Assembly (NCBI RefSeq): GCF_001039355.2
Contig: NW_019775447.1
Coordinates: 792,030 to 856,029, forward strand
Source: Lingula anatina
Lineage: Eukaryota; Brachiopoda; Lingulata; Lingulida; Lingulidae
Direction: 5' to 3'
DNA length: 64,000 nt
In this document: positions 1-13,104 of the stretch, one piece after another
How the letters are laid out: every line of letters begins with the position of its first letter
Position numbering within the stretch: the first letter of the stretch is position 1
Made by a program: the position numbers and the translations under genes
Notes under the pieces: model-generated
Database searches by the model: none
What the model was told of the DNA's origin: nothing
Seen by the model: the letters and a program-made list of their open reading frames with translations, nothing else

Positions 1-3000
1 CATCTCTCCTGAGAGTGGAGGCAACAATTCCAAGGTAATCCAATGAGGCCACTCTTATAGACATTTCAACACTTTTGTTGCTAAATTGCTTCACCTGGAA
101 AATAACAAGACATGTTTGTAAGCAGTAGAATGGGTCATGGGTCAAATGGGTCTAAACTAACCAATAAACTAACCAATGTTGTAAAAACTGCAAGCAAGAT
201 TATCGGGCAGGATCTACCCAAGCTGGATGATATTTTTCAAAGACAGAATGGAGAAAAGAACCGTCAACACCATGGAAGACTCTTTTCATCCTGCATCATC
301 ACTTTTTACGTTTTTACCAAGCAATAGTAACGCTTTTTAAACAGCTTTTACCCAAGTGCAGTGACGCATTTTAATTTGATCTCAAAACCAAATTCTTAAT
401 TTATCTACTGTATTACTTTTACTCTGTATATTACCAAACTTGCTCCAAATGGAAAATGATTTCTGATTTTTATAATTGGTTAAATAAAGTCTTATCTTAA
501 TATAGGTAAAAATCAAAATGTCTTTTGTGGAAGCACCCGAAAAGTAGCAGAAATGGTGTCACAAAAAAAAATTCATTATAATTTCAACCAAAAACAAAAG
601 GTTTACCTTCAGGGGATAAATAAACAGGGAAAATTGGAATTTTTTGTTTGGAATTATTACCTTTTAGACATGCCTTTCATATTCCTATCTACATCTTACA
701 TCAATAAATCAACTGCCTAACTAAGATAGAGAAGAATTTCATCAGCTGTGTTATGTTATAAGATTAAAGTAGTATTTTTTTTTAATCAACAGATAACAGG
801 AATTAAACAATTACAGTATAATATATGTAACATATAATAAAATGGGTGTTTTGTACCCTTCGCAATATATAAAAACATACTTAATGCATATATAAAAAAC
901 AGTATAAAGTTAGAGTTAAATAAACCTTTGAAATAAACATTAAAGAAAATAGTAAAAATAAATAGTGTTCCCCATTCTGTTAAGAGCTAAAAGTTTACAA
1001 CACAGGCATTAGTTAAAAGATAGTTCAATCTATGGGTATGTTAATTAATCACATTCTATGTGTTTTTCACACAAGTTAATACACCAAGATGTTGAATGCT
1101 GCCTGACTAGGAGCTTTAGCTTTACTTAACTGTTTACAGATTCTATTTTATACATTTTATACTCACCAGTAATGTGCCCAATAAACTAAGCAACAATTCA
1201 GCAGCTCCCCATTCAGGTTTATTCACAGTTGCTAATAAATCTTGCACAAAGTTTTCAAACAGCGGCCTATAGTCTTCTTCCCCTTTAGTTGAACACCTAA
1301 AAGAAAAATCACATTTAGTATTTCCAGTAATAAGAGCAGAACATGCCATTTCTATTACAGCAGCTTTTTATGCAATATCTGAAGTGATTTTCAAGCTTAA
1401 CTTTCCCTTTTAAAAAAACAAACTTCTCTTATAAATATCTGCTTATACATTCTGAATTCTATGTTAATAATTGTCCTGTTATCACATAAAAATGCATTAT
1501 TAACTTACTTTCTGAGAAAAACAGCCAAAAAATTGTGGGCACTTCTCATGGCATTTTCATAATTGGTAATTATTATGACCTCATCATCAGTAAGCTTCTG
1601 GAATTGTAAAAAAAAAAAAGACAAATTTTGTAATATACAAAACATACCTTTAGTTTCAAATTTAAGAACACTATTATGTTGTTCTGAGCAACTCAACCAA
1701 TTACATTAGACATCAATGCTTTCCCCAGAGAGCCACCCAGCTGTCAATTGCATAGCCAGTTTCTGCAGAATATGGCTAGACAAGTCACTAAATTTTAGGG
1801 ACATGGCAACTTTATTTGTTGAGAGGAATGGACAACCTAGAAAATTCCTGGAAGGTATTTTGATATACCTAGATTATTTTATGCTCCCCCAGTTGTGTAA
1901 AAACATGAAAAATACATCACAGCATAATGAAATGAAAGTAAACTTGATACATGTTGTTGCATTGCATGTGTGTCCAATTTGATCAACTAGTAAGATCTCC
2001 TGTTTAATCAGGAAGAGTGTGGTCTACAATTTAGGGGGAGACAGATGTAAGAGTAAAGTTAAAAATATCTGAACAATTCAATTGAACCTGGTTACATGTA
2101 TCAAGTCCATATGGTCCCTAAAATTTTGCTGTCTACTATACATCTTTTCGACTTTTCTGGGGGGGGGGGAGGAGGAAGCACATTGAAATTTGGACACTAC
2201 ATGGCTCTTTTCTCTTGTCTGTTTCCCTTATGGTGCTGCAGAGCACCTAATTGTCTACACATCAGCAAACCAAGTAGTAACTGTTTTAGTTTCTCCTGAT
2301 ACAAGTAAAGGATTCACAAATATTTTTGGCTGTATTTGGCCCTCATCTTGGCAGTTTAGCTTATTCTGTGATACTGTTAAGATTGCAGTTAATTTCATTC
2401 CATAATGTACAGTGTCAATTACAAAAACAATGCTGCATTTGAAAGCAAACTGCAGTGTATGTCAGAAGTTACAAAACTGGAAGGATATGCATGTTCTATC
2501 ATTGTTTGTGTATTAATAGTCTTTTATTTCATTCACTGTTATAAGCTTTAAAATTATAATACAGTAATGATGAGTTGGTATACTAATATATTTTTAAAGA
2601 AAAATATTAGTACTACATCATTAAAATAAAAAGAAATTAAAGATCTATTAATGAAAAATATGCTATATACCCACACACTGTAGTTGAACCCTGCCCCCAA
2701 CCCCTTACACAGATGTTGTTGTAGTTGGACTAGATTCCCTGTTACCACAATCCTAGGAAAAGCCCTGATGGACATAACCAAATAAAAGAAGTATCATTAC
2801 CACTAATTAATTAAACCTCTTTGTAAAAATCTACCTTCAGTTTTGTCTTCTGATTTTTGTCATCCGAGGGTGTGGGTGCACGAGATTCATCCTCCTTAGG
2901 TTTTGGCAATGCTATCACAGACTGGATGAGCTGCAGCACCAATGCAGTCAGCATCTGGATTGACTGATCTGCATTCAATCTAGAGAATACACAGACATAC

Positions 3001-6000
3001 AGTGATAAGATTTAGATAACTATAATTAGTTTAAAAATAATACAACTCTATTTTTTAAACAAGCATTCTCTACAGCAAACATAACAGCACACACCTACCA
3101 ATGTGACGACACTTTTCTGCAGTGCACACCTAACACAATCATACAGCATTAAACATCTGTGACACTATTATGTTGAGCACACTTACTACAACCTTGACTA
3201 TTTTCTACAGCACAAATCCATTTACAATAACACACCTGTAGCTCCGAAGGTTCTTCTTACTACTGGGTAAACGTGCTATAGATGCAAAAATGTCTTCTAT
3301 AATAAGAGCTCTGTGTTTTTCGTAACCTGAATACACCTAATTAAAAATGAAAATTATTGAATGAGATAAATACCAGATTATCAAGCCGTTTTCTATTCCT
3401 ATCCCTTTAAATTGCATAACAAGGGCTAATTTCTCCTCAACAGAAACATACATATGGAAAAGTTTGGTCTAAGAATTGCTGAAAGTGTTTCAGGAACACA
3501 TTTGTTTGAATATCAAAATACTTATTACACATCTTTAAACTTATTTTATGGTGTTATTTCTTAAAGTCACAATTTGACAGACACAAAAGTTAGTCACATA
3601 TCACTTACAGTTGTTACTACTTTCATGGAATTCAGTTGGAGTTCACTGACATTTTCCACAAAAAATGGACCACATCCTAATGAAGACACCTAGAAATATG
3701 TAAAATTAGTTCAAATCCTTGTGAAGACAATGGTTTTCCAAAAAACATCATATAAAACAGTCAATCAATTTTTATGCTAACTGACTTTGGGTTCTAAATT
3801 TCAAATATTTCACATACAAATGTATACCTGTAATATCAAAGTGTCTGTTAGTTCCTGAATGTTGATGAGTTCTGCTAGGGCCCCTACTATCTCTGTTATT
3901 TTGTTGTACAGTGCAATGGTAGTCTTGTGTTTGGCACCGTGGGACCTGGCACGCTTCATCTTAACATGCTGTTGGAAACCCTCTGCAGGAAAACAATTAT
4001 TCATTAATAACCAAACAAGTTTATACTTGCTGCATTTGATTCAATGCCATTACATAAAAATAGCACCTTTTTCAAACTGTCTGATAACAAGTTACAAATT
4101 TCTTATCTTGAAGCAAGTCCAAGTTTAAATTCTACATCTTCAGTACTCAACTTCCTCTTCAATGAAATATTACCTTTATTTTTTGGATCTACCCTATAAA
4201 CTGGGTCATATTCTGGGTAAATGGTATTCAGCAACTGGAACTTGGTAAGAATGAGTATCCTGTCAATGACATCCTCTAGGTACACTTGCTTAGGCATGTC
4301 TGGTGATGTCATAACGTACAGTGATGTGAGAGAGGCATCCACACTGCGCATAACCCTCTCCATGGTCAGCTCTCTCCACAGCTGCTCCTCATCATCACCT
4401 TCATTGTCCTGATAAAAAAGGTACGACCACATGGAGATCTATAAGCTTCATTTCTAATTACTGATGGGAACAGACAGAGTATATAAAACAGAAAAATTAA
4501 CAACCCCCAACTTAACACTTAATACAAAGTTTAGCCTTCTTTCCCACATAAAAATGAAAAAAAAAATCTACAAAATGGGAGAATATCACATGCTCGAACA
4601 AAATTACATTGCCTTTTGTAAATATCAAAAAAGTTTACCCAGTATGATTGATCACTTACAAGAAAATATGATACCCTGCCTACTAATATTTTACTAAATA
4701 AGATCTTATTTCAATTCATACGAGATGACACTGTTGAGTTTCAGTAAACTCCCCACAAATATCTGAAGCTGAACATATAAGAAATACCTGAAATCTTTCA
4801 GTTCAGTATCTCAATAGCTCATACCTGTGCCATATTTGGCAAGATTTTGGCTCCATCTCGTATGTTCCAGGCCAGAACTGTTAGTAGTTTAACCAGCTTT
4901 TCATAAGGCACCTGGAACAAACACAAAAGTAAAATATGATAAAAAAATCATCACTTTTTACTCATTTTCATGGATCTATTGCAAAATAAGTTTTGGACTT
5001 CCTTGTAATGATCTTTATGTTACAAGCAATATGATGGTTTACCTGATTCATAACTCCCATTGCTTTTAATTTGGCTGACTCACTGCACAGTTCATTTAGT
5101 GCTGACTTGGACAACAATATTTCTGGTGGAATCTCAACTGATTCATCATCTGGAACAAATCATTTATAACATGGGTTATGCTTACACCTTTAATAATAGG
5201 TCAGCATTCACAATTTTTCAAATAAATTACACAGTCTAACCATGTTATCAGTAAATTTACCTGGATAGATGAACTAACATAAGTTCTTATTACATTTGTT
5301 GCTAATACTTACCAAAATCTACCCGCGACAATGATGACATATCAGCATCTTCTGCAGCCTCTAAAGCACCATCTACTGCATTATTGAACCTTTTGAATGT
5401 CCCGGTTTCCATCAGTTCCTCTGGGCTCATCAGGTCAGACTGCTCTTGTAATCTTCTCTGCTTTTTGTCCTTTTTCTTTTTGGAACTCTTTGGCACTATC
5501 AACAAGATATGCATAAAGTCATGAAGCTAACTTCAATAGAACTTACCAAATCAACATTAAACTCCACGATCAAAAAAGTAAGTAAAAATTAATTAATTTA
5601 GGAAGGAATTATGAAGGCACTTACATTCCACAGGTGTTGGTGGTCTACTTTCTTCACTAGAATCTTCTTCAGTATATTTGGGAGGAGCAGCAGCAGCAGC
5701 AGCAACAGGGGAAGTGGAGCCTGCATGGGAACCTGTGCGACGACGACGCTTAATGCGCTCGCTCAGAGTCATGGAAAACCCACCAAAATTTTCTTCTGGT
5801 TCATCTGCATCAATTACTTCTATAGACCTCCTCCTTTTTGTTCCTAATCATTAGAAAATATAAGGACACAAAATAAGTGCCCAGTTTATGTCATTATCCA
5901 CACAAACATCACAGTCAGGAAAGTAAAACTTGTTTAAAATCCAAAACTGGAATCACACTGTGTAGCTTGTTTGAATATGTTATTTAGTTGGTATTTCGGC

Positions 6001-9000
6001 ATAACATATAATTATTTCTAGTTGTAGAATCTCACCTTTGCTCATGGAGTCCTTTGAAAACTTCATCTGCAATTCCCCAGAAGGATTTACATAAGTAGTT
6101 CCAGATTTTCCCTTTTCTTTTTTTCCATCTGCATCTATTCTGGTTACTGGGAGAAAAGAAATATTACCATTATATTATCAATAAAAATCAAATTATACAG
6201 CTGCATAAGGACACGTGAATTTTTCAATAGAAATTACCTCAACATTTGTATATCTACTCAATATTCAAATATAATTTTTCTACTTACATTTCAAGGTAGG
6301 AGTCATGGATTTTATTGCCTGTAAAATAAAACCATGAAATATTTAACAATGATATTTCTATTTTGTAAAATGTTAGTGCATTATAACTAATTTTTAATCA
6401 GTACAAGATCAGAGTATTAAACATTATTCAGCAAACTAAATTACAACATTCATCAACAGTACATTTAAATAATAATATGAATAAAAAAAACAACATAAAG
6501 GTACATATTATGTTAAAATATTGAAAATATGCATAATGTTGTTGAATATACTTGAGCTTTAAAATAATTTGGTAATAGAACATATGGTGTGTTTGGATAA
6601 AAGGGAGTGGGGTAGAAGGGTTAATATATCCCATGCACAGAATGTTAACATTTGACGTGGCAGATGTTGACCAAATAGAGAAAAAAATGAGACTTGGGGA
6701 AACCAATGTTGCAATTCACATTTTATCATAAATTTGAGATACATATATTCAAATCTAACACAAAAACTTAGGTCATATTTTTTAAAAGTCAGACCAAACC
6801 TTAAAAGTGTTTGTGCGTGTGTGCATGTGTGTGCGTGTATGCGTGCGTGCGTGTTTGCAACTATGTAGAATTGGGTGTAAATATTTGCTTTAATGATACC
6901 AGTATATTATTTTTACTTTGATATAATAAAATTATGTTGTCTTTCATTCTGCTTTGTCAGGAATCATGCACCTCCACCACAACATGCATATCTAGTCATG
7001 CAGGACAATATTCTGACACAACCATTGCCATGCTACATGAATACAAGGAAGGCAATGTGTCAGAATACCTGAGCCATATCCCCACTAGGCAATTTGGAAG
7101 TTTTCTTACTGGAGGTAGATTTCTTACTTACACCAGCTTTTCTTGGTGGAGATTGAAACTGATTGACATCCTAAATTATAACAATGGGAAAGAAAAAAAT
7201 CAATTGACAGGTGACAAGACAAGGCATTTTAAGTTGTCCAAGAAAAAACTTATCTGCTCAAGTCAGCTATCAGTTTTAGTGCAAAAGCCTTTTCAACTAT
7301 CTCACCACATGGGTACTTACTTCTGAACTAAGTGGCTCTAGGACAACCACTGGTTCACTTGACTTTGATGCAGAGGAACGCCTCCTCTGTTTGGACTTGG
7401 AGTTTGCTGGTGTGCTTTCCTTTTGTTTGTCCATGGTAGAAAGACTAGAGGTGGGTTGGCCTTTATCTCTGTCTACAGGATGGCTTATAGCATGACCTGG
7501 GGAACCTAGAACAAAAATCTTCTCATAAAATCTAGGTTTCAACACTACAAGTAAATCTTTATACCACTTTTGGTTAATTAATGACATGTGTTTCCAAAAT
7601 AAAACTTTAGGTTATAAAATCTTTTAACTTTCATTGTAATATTTTCCTTACCTGCAGCTGAGTTTCCTGCTTGTATTCTATTGTGAGCTGGAGACATATA
7701 TGGCTGTTGTTGTTGGTGGAAACCAGGCGACATGCTATTCATCATATCACCACCATTTACAGCACCACTTCCAGGGCCTAAAACGTAACATACAAATTAT
7801 AAATACCCATAAGTTTCTATCAGCTTGTCTTAAAGGCACAATTTCAGAGAACTGATATGAATTGGATATGATAAAACAAAAGACCTTATCACCAATGGCT
7901 TATACTGCAAATGCTTATTCCTAAATTCCTTTTTAATTCACAAAAAGCAAAAAGTCTTGAGAAAAATTAGCTTGAATGTACCCTGTCCCATCTGTGGCTG
8001 CCCTGCAGCAAAAGCAGCAAACTGACTCTGGAACTTGTTAGAACCCTGCTGTCCATATGGACTGCCAGCAAACAAGTTACCCTGTGCTTGCTGCTGAGGG
8101 GCATATGGGGTGAACCTGGAATGACAATATAACAAACATGTAGATAACACAAAGGGCATTTCAATATTATAAATAATATACTTCAAAATTTAAGGATCAC
8201 ATTCAAAGAGGTAATACTGGATAAATATAATGCTGCTTGTGTATAAAAAATAAACAATCAAAAAGAGAATAGGTCTCCAGTGTTCTTTGACACAAACTAA
8301 TACTTTATAATAACCACAGATATGTTTTATGTTAGTCTGTTATCTTCAGTCTATGCTGACTCAGAACACAGAAGTAGAGAATGCTCAGACCTACAGTAAT
8401 TACTTGATCTTGTCAATGAGGGAAAATTGTAAATTTTAGATGCTGTATTTTTAAGTCAAAATTTCATTCCTACTGAGTGGTAGCAACAAATTTAAAAAGC
8501 AGGCTACTCTATACTGCTATTCTATACAAATAAGAGCACCAAAATGCTATAAAGAAATACTATTTTTGTGATTATAAAATTATGTATATGAAAGTTTGAC
8601 AATTTTTGACTACTGAAAGATCCGAGTAATTACAGCTATTCATTTTCATCAATTTGGAAACTCTACAGAGATGATCATTTCATTTAAATGCACTACACAA
8701 GACAGATGTGTGTAACCTTGCAGGACTGCCAGGATGATAGGGTGACATGTTATTGCCTGGCTGGTAGGGGGAGCCCTGCATCTGCTGTGGAAGCTGTGTG
8801 GGAGCCATGGGCTGTCTGGGATATACACCTTAACAAGAAGAATATTAATTGGGATTCTTTCATTAAGAACTTATATAAATGTATGAAATAACAATACGAT
8901 GTCAAAGTTATCAAAATTGTCTCGAAATAAAAAGCTCATGTTTTTAAACAAAGTAGCCTTTACTTGTCACTGTAATTTTGCTCAATCATGACATTAACTT

Positions 9001-11557
9001 TCTAGCAATGCTTACTTTCTTGTGGTCTACCACTCTTGAAGACAGCTGGGTTCTGTGCTAGTACAGCTTTCAGAAGTTCGGGGATTTCTCCTTCAATTGC
9101 ATCTCCCACAGAATTATCCTTCAACTCACTGTAATATGGACACATATAACATAAGATGTTACCAAAATCCCTTAATATGTTACAAAATGCCAAAATCCCT
9201 GATCACTGTCTTTGAAATATAATCTTGAACTAAATTACTATGCATGTACATTGATATTTTAGCCATTATTAAGAAGCATATACTAATTAAAGGGATAATA
9301 ACTCTTCGTTTCAGCCAAAAAAAGAATTTTCCTGGAGTAAACAACAATTTTCCCATACTTACCAATGGTTAATGAATTCATTTTTACATTCAAAGTTAGT
9401 CCCTGGTTTTTTTCTAAAAAGTTTGGTTTTTTGTTAAAATCTCTTAAGAATTTTTAACAGAGTATAGCCATCAATAGAGGTCACGTGGTCTAAAGACAAA
9501 CTCAGATATCAGAATGATAGCTATAACTGCCGTTTTTGTGGTAGAACAGAATATATTACATTTCTACAGCGTTTGACACCCACACTCGCCAGCACGCCAA
9601 TGCGAGTAAAAATTAAATCTGGCGTGTGAAATTTATGATGCAAGTCGCCATTTTGGCGAGTATATTTATGTCAACTTTCTTTATTAAGTGTATCAGTAAA
9701 ATTTAGACTCAATAAAAGTCCGATTGACATGCCAACATTTACAGGGAAGTTCAACCTCGTTTTTATTTTCATAAGTAATAATCGTGATTGGTTGATGTTG
9801 AGGAATTCTGTAATGACGTATTCACAGTCTCACTGTCGATTTTGAAAGTCCCTTCGTTTGTGCGACGGAGTTTGACGAAGTACGTCTTGGGATTATGCGC
9901 AGTCGATACTTCCATGAGAAAGCATGCAAGTGGATCATGGAGCAGATTAAAAAATTACGAACGTCCCATAAACGAGACGGAGAACATCTCAGAATCAGCA
10001 TCAAATGATGAGTAAACAAAATCAAAGCAGGAACGAACTGATGCAAGCTAACGGTCTGAGCTCTCTGACTCAAAGCATGTTTTTGACGTTCTCTAAAAAT
10101 CTTTTTCTGAGCAGAGCAAAAAAAGTTTTTTCAAACGCGCGAAGATTAGCAACGTGTTCAGGGTAAGAGGACTTGAATTACCTACCTTGCGCTAATGCAA
10201 TACCATTCAAATAAAGCAATATGACGAATTTTATGTCACCTCGGATACACTTGAAATGTTAACAATCTCGTCAGCTTTACAGCTATTCACCGATTTCATC
10301 TCAGTCAGAGCGACCTACTGTACAAAGTTCACCCATAATATCATGAGTTTAGTTGTAATATTTTAATAAAATGATATTTAAAATGATATTTAATTAAAGC
10401 TCATTTTAATATTTATCTTGAAACAAGTACTTCTAGAGTCTAAACTGAGTAAAACGATTTATCAAAACAGTTTTTAATTTTATCTTTATTTGCATATGAC
10501 TTATAACTAACTATGCAGCATTGGTACCTGATAACATCTCAATCATCAGTCATTACCACATGGCCTGTAACTTCTTAATAAAACAGGCCAAAATCTGGCT
10601 TGTACATTTTCAGTTTGGCCTGTAACTTTCAAAAAACACTGGCCAAATTGGCCTGTGCTATTTCAAATGAAGGTCAAACACTGTTCTATGACTTAGGCTT
10701 CGTTCACATGCAATGTCTATTTTCTAAATTCTATTTTCTATTCGCGCTATCTTATGATCACGGTCTGTGCCCTGAATATCCCGCCGCGTAATTACCGGCA
10801 GCGCGAGCCAGTTACTTATAGTAACTTATAGTAACTGGCTCGCGCTGCCAGTAATTACGCCACGGGATATTCAGGGCACAGACGGTGATCACAACACATG
10901 CCGCGAATAGAAAATAGAATTTAGAAAATAGACATTGCATGTGAACGAAGCCTTATTCACAATGTTTTTATTGTGAAATATAGATCTCATACGAAGAATT
11001 ATTATCCCTTTAACTTCATTTTGGTAGGATTTAAGTTACTTACATGTGTTCAACATTTGTATGACTTAGTGCATGGATAAGTTGTGGCACCAAGTTTTCA
11101 TCTCTTGATGCTAGCAAACGCCTGGCTTCTTCTGCAATCCTTGGATGGTATAGCAGACTTTTGTTGTGGACAGTCTGAGGCATAGGGGTGGGTAGGGGAA
11201 GTTCAGGTAGCACTAAAAACAGAACATGTCCCAAATATTTTATTTAAAAAATTCCCAATACAATCTTTATCTAAAAATAATTATGTAAGCATAATCACAT
11301 TTAACAAAATACATTCGGTAAAAAGGGCAATTTTACAGACATTAATATCAATAGATTTTAATACTTAATTAAAAAGCGGAAAAAAATTCAAAACTCATTG
11401 TCATATCTTAAATTTTCAAATGATGTAAACCAAGATCTATTTAAAAAATTTTTTTATCTTATCACAAAGTACAAACTTACAATCTGTTAGACTTGCAATC
11501 CCTGCCAGTGTTGTGATCGGGATTTGAGGTATTTCCCCATTCATCATGATCATTTAT
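1..11557 (-). CDS. NIPBL: NIPBL / Scc2 cohesin loader, 5' part (22 exons, about 927 codons; 3' part lies outside the window)
   Basis: NIPBL with MAU2 loads cohesin onto chromatin in the nucleus. Coding exons, 5' to 3': 11481-11557 (ATG at 11553, in-frame TAA just upstream), 11044-11212, 9016-9128, 8717-8828, 7982-8115, 7652-7777, 7321-7505, 7069-7170, 6288-6318, 6036-6146, 5625-5843, 5313-5495, 5043-5149, 4825-4911, 4174-4408, 3828-3982, 3609-3689, 3236-3336, 2835-2979, 1509-1597, 1167-1296, 1-94 (partial). Phases agree at every join. The N-terminus (MNGEIPQIPITTLAGIASLT) is the conserved MAU2-binding start. A Gln/Pro-rich segment follows (residues about 120-240), then a PVVVL motif near residue 296 matching the family's HP1-binding PxVxL. 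A basic stretch (IKRRRRTG) lies near residue 410. From about 500 the sequence tracks the conserved part leading into the HEAT repeats, e.g. EEDYRPLFENFVQDLL and VASLDYLG. The low-complexity N-terminal half is far shorter than in vertebrates. Confidence 0.95.
6809..6856. repeat. TG/TGCG microsatellite
   Basis: Degenerate GTGTGTGCATGTGTGTGCGT-type repeat in a NIPBL intron. Confidence 0.85.
8396..8633. repeat. Short terminal-inverted-repeat element (MITE-like), copy 1 of 2
   Basis: It begins GTAATTACTTGATCTT and ends with the approximate inverse (AAGATCCGAGTAATTAC). It is AT-rich, has no ORF and lies in a NIPBL intron. The same sequence in the same orientation, clearly diverged, recurs at 11755-12002 (shared blocks such as TTCCTACTGAGTGGTAGCAA against TTCCTATTGAGTGGTTTCAA). 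Target duplication not resolved. Confidence 0.6.
9567..10683. mobile_element. hAT-like non-autonomous DNA transposon, 1117 bp, nested in the TTAA MITE
   Basis: Termini are CAGCGTTTGAC and GTCAAACACTG (inverted, one mismatch), flanked by a 5 bp direct repeat TTCTA (9562-9566 and 10684-10688). The empty-site sequence in the sister MITE at 19.2 kb reads TTTCTATGA at this point, confirming both edges. Near the right end a GGCCTGTAACTT / GGCCAAA motif recurs in both orientations, as expected for subterminal transposase sites. Two ORFs of 75-83 codons show nothing recognisable. hAT assignment rests on the CAGxG-type ends; a 5 bp duplication fits hAT5-like families. Confidence 0.7.
10696..10952. mobile_element. 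Near-perfect foldback MITE, 257 bp, PIF/Harbinger-like
   Basis: The whole element is an inverted repeat. About 120 bp starting GGCTTCGTTCACATGCAATG is repeated inverted at the right end with few mismatches, leaving almost no loop (centre near 10823). A 3 bp TTA flanks both ends (10693-10695 and 10953-10955), the usual Harbinger target size. Transcribed through, it would form a stem of roughly 120 bp. It lies 7 bp beyond the hAT-like element's right target repeat. Confidence 0.8.
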
Positions 11558-11754
11558 CTATTGGTAAAAAAAAAATCTCATGTTCTACATTTGCATGTGA
11601 AATTTAGCTTTGTGGCCTTGTACTAAGACATGAAACTTAACAAAAGGCATGGAACTCTTCTAATTTTGAAAAAGAAATGATAAGAAAAGGGGCACAAGAG
11701 TACTGTTTTGAATAGTTCTGAAGCCAATGTTGGTAATGCTCTAAGGAATCACAC

Positions 11755-12002
11755 GGTAATGACTTGATCTTTTCCATGGGGGGAAATTCTGAATTTTACA
11801 GATATTGTATTTTTCAAGTGATAATTTCTTAATATAAGGGCATTCCTATTGAGTGGTTTCAACAAAATTGAAAAGCAAAGTACCTTATAGTTCTATTCTA
11901 TGCATTAAAAGCACCACAAATGATATATACAAAAATATAATTTTTATGATTTTAAAAATGTATCTTTAAATTTGATAATTTTTGCCCATTTTTGTCATTA
12001 CC
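11755..12002. repeat. Short terminal-inverted-repeat element (MITE-like), copy 2 of 2
   Basis: Diverged sister of the 8396-8633 repeat, same orientation. It starts GGTAATGACTTGATCTT and ends TGTCATTACC, so the terminal GGTAATGAC is inverted at the far end. It lies upstream of the first NIPBL coding exon, in the presumed leader intron. Confidence 0.55.
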
Positions 12003-12667
12003 ATACTCAAATTGAAGTCAGCAAATGTATCAAGCATACAGCATTCCAACATGCCCATTACAAGATTCTACAATTGAATAATTTAAATATTGGTTATTAA
12101 TGCACACTACTACTGGCCTTAAAACATCTGCCACGAAACACAGTACCCTGTGCAAGTCTGCCCCAGTTCTTCCAAGCACAATTTTTGTTTTACTGCTAGC
12201 ACCACCACTACAGTAAACAGTATTTTGAAACCATAAAGAGGAGTGCCAGAGGCTAAACCTTTGGAGGGCTAATGTGCCAGAGGCAATACTAAAGGGCATG
12301 ATAGAAGGGTCACTGATGCACTTTATCACAGATTCACATTTGGTCAGAAATCACCCATAATGAAATCTTAATAGTAAATTTAGGATGTCAAATGCCATTA
12401 CGCCTTGAAACATACTGTTATTAAAAAGTTGGTATTTGGGCAGTGATCTTGTCAGACATCTGACCATTTGATTGGCGCTGTCGATCCGGGTAATGAAAGA
12501 TATATCACAGAAAATTTGTGCATTAAACATCAAGAGTATTGTTAACACCATTTCTTTATTTGAATTGCTGTTTAATTTCAAATGCGCCTTTTTTCGAGAT
12601 AATAAGCTTCTGCATGTAACATTGTTAAACAAAACTTGTCAGGAGAAACCGGGTCAGGGACACTCAC

Positions 12668-12730
12668 CTGTACAAACCAATTAAATGGAGACAACCACAG
12701 TCTTCTATGACGCCATTATTGTCCCAGATG
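12668..12730 (-). other. NIPBL: Probable non-coding first exon / 5' UTR of NIPBL (5' limit unknown)
   Basis: On the minus strand a textbook donor, CAG|gtgagt, sits at 12667/12668. The first NIPBL coding exon begins with a strong acceptor (T-rich tract then ccaatag) at 11558-11559, four bases before its ATG, so an upstream untranslated exon is required. This donor is a good partner. The 5' boundary given is arbitrary. Confidence 0.45.
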
Positions 12731-13104
12731 AACTTGAGGATTCACTTATCACAACTGACATCGATCGAACATTATTTGTTCAAAATGTGATAAAATAATT
12801 AGGTCAGGAAATACAGATCATAACAATAACCCGCGCCAAAAGCTAATGACCTTTCACACACTTGCGGATGTTCTTTGACTTGAGAAACGTAATTCTTCAA
12901 ATGAAAAGTCAACAGCTCTTAGGAGTAAAAATTTGAAAAGATCTCTATGATTTTCTTACTTCTAAAAAGACTAAGTAGATTTATTCAATATCATTGGAAA
13001 ATAAGGTATGAATACTATACTGCAGACGTTCGAGTATTAATCTTTGTCAGAAATTCGGTCACAAAAAGTAGTGCAGCATCCGGGCACTGAAGTTAAAGTC
13101 CAAC

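Larger units (their letters stand above)
9291..11009. mobile_element. TTAA-flanked MITE, split by two younger insertions
   Basis: Both ends are flanked by TTAA (9287-9290 and 11010-11013), with termini AGGGATAATAACTCTTCGT and the inverse of AGGGATAATAATTCTTCGT. Removing the insertions at 9567-10683 and 10696-10952 leaves about 340 bp that aligns end to end, in reverse orientation, with the uninterrupted copy at 19233-19573. A TTAA target suggests piggyBac- or Kolobok-type mobilisation in trans. It has no coding capacity. It lies in NIPBL coding-intron 2 (between 9128 and 11044). Confidence 0.8.
11558..13104. promoter_or_regulatory. Shared NIPBL-SCP2 upstream region (head-to-head genes)
   Basis: The two start codons are about 1.55 kb apart on opposite strands. 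The stretch holds a 248 bp repeat copy (11755-12002), the likely NIPBL leader exon near 12.67 kb and about 400 bp between that exon and the SCP2 ATG. No clear TATA box was seen next to either start; a bidirectional promoter at about 12.75-13.05 kb is inferred from layout only. Confidence 0.4.
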
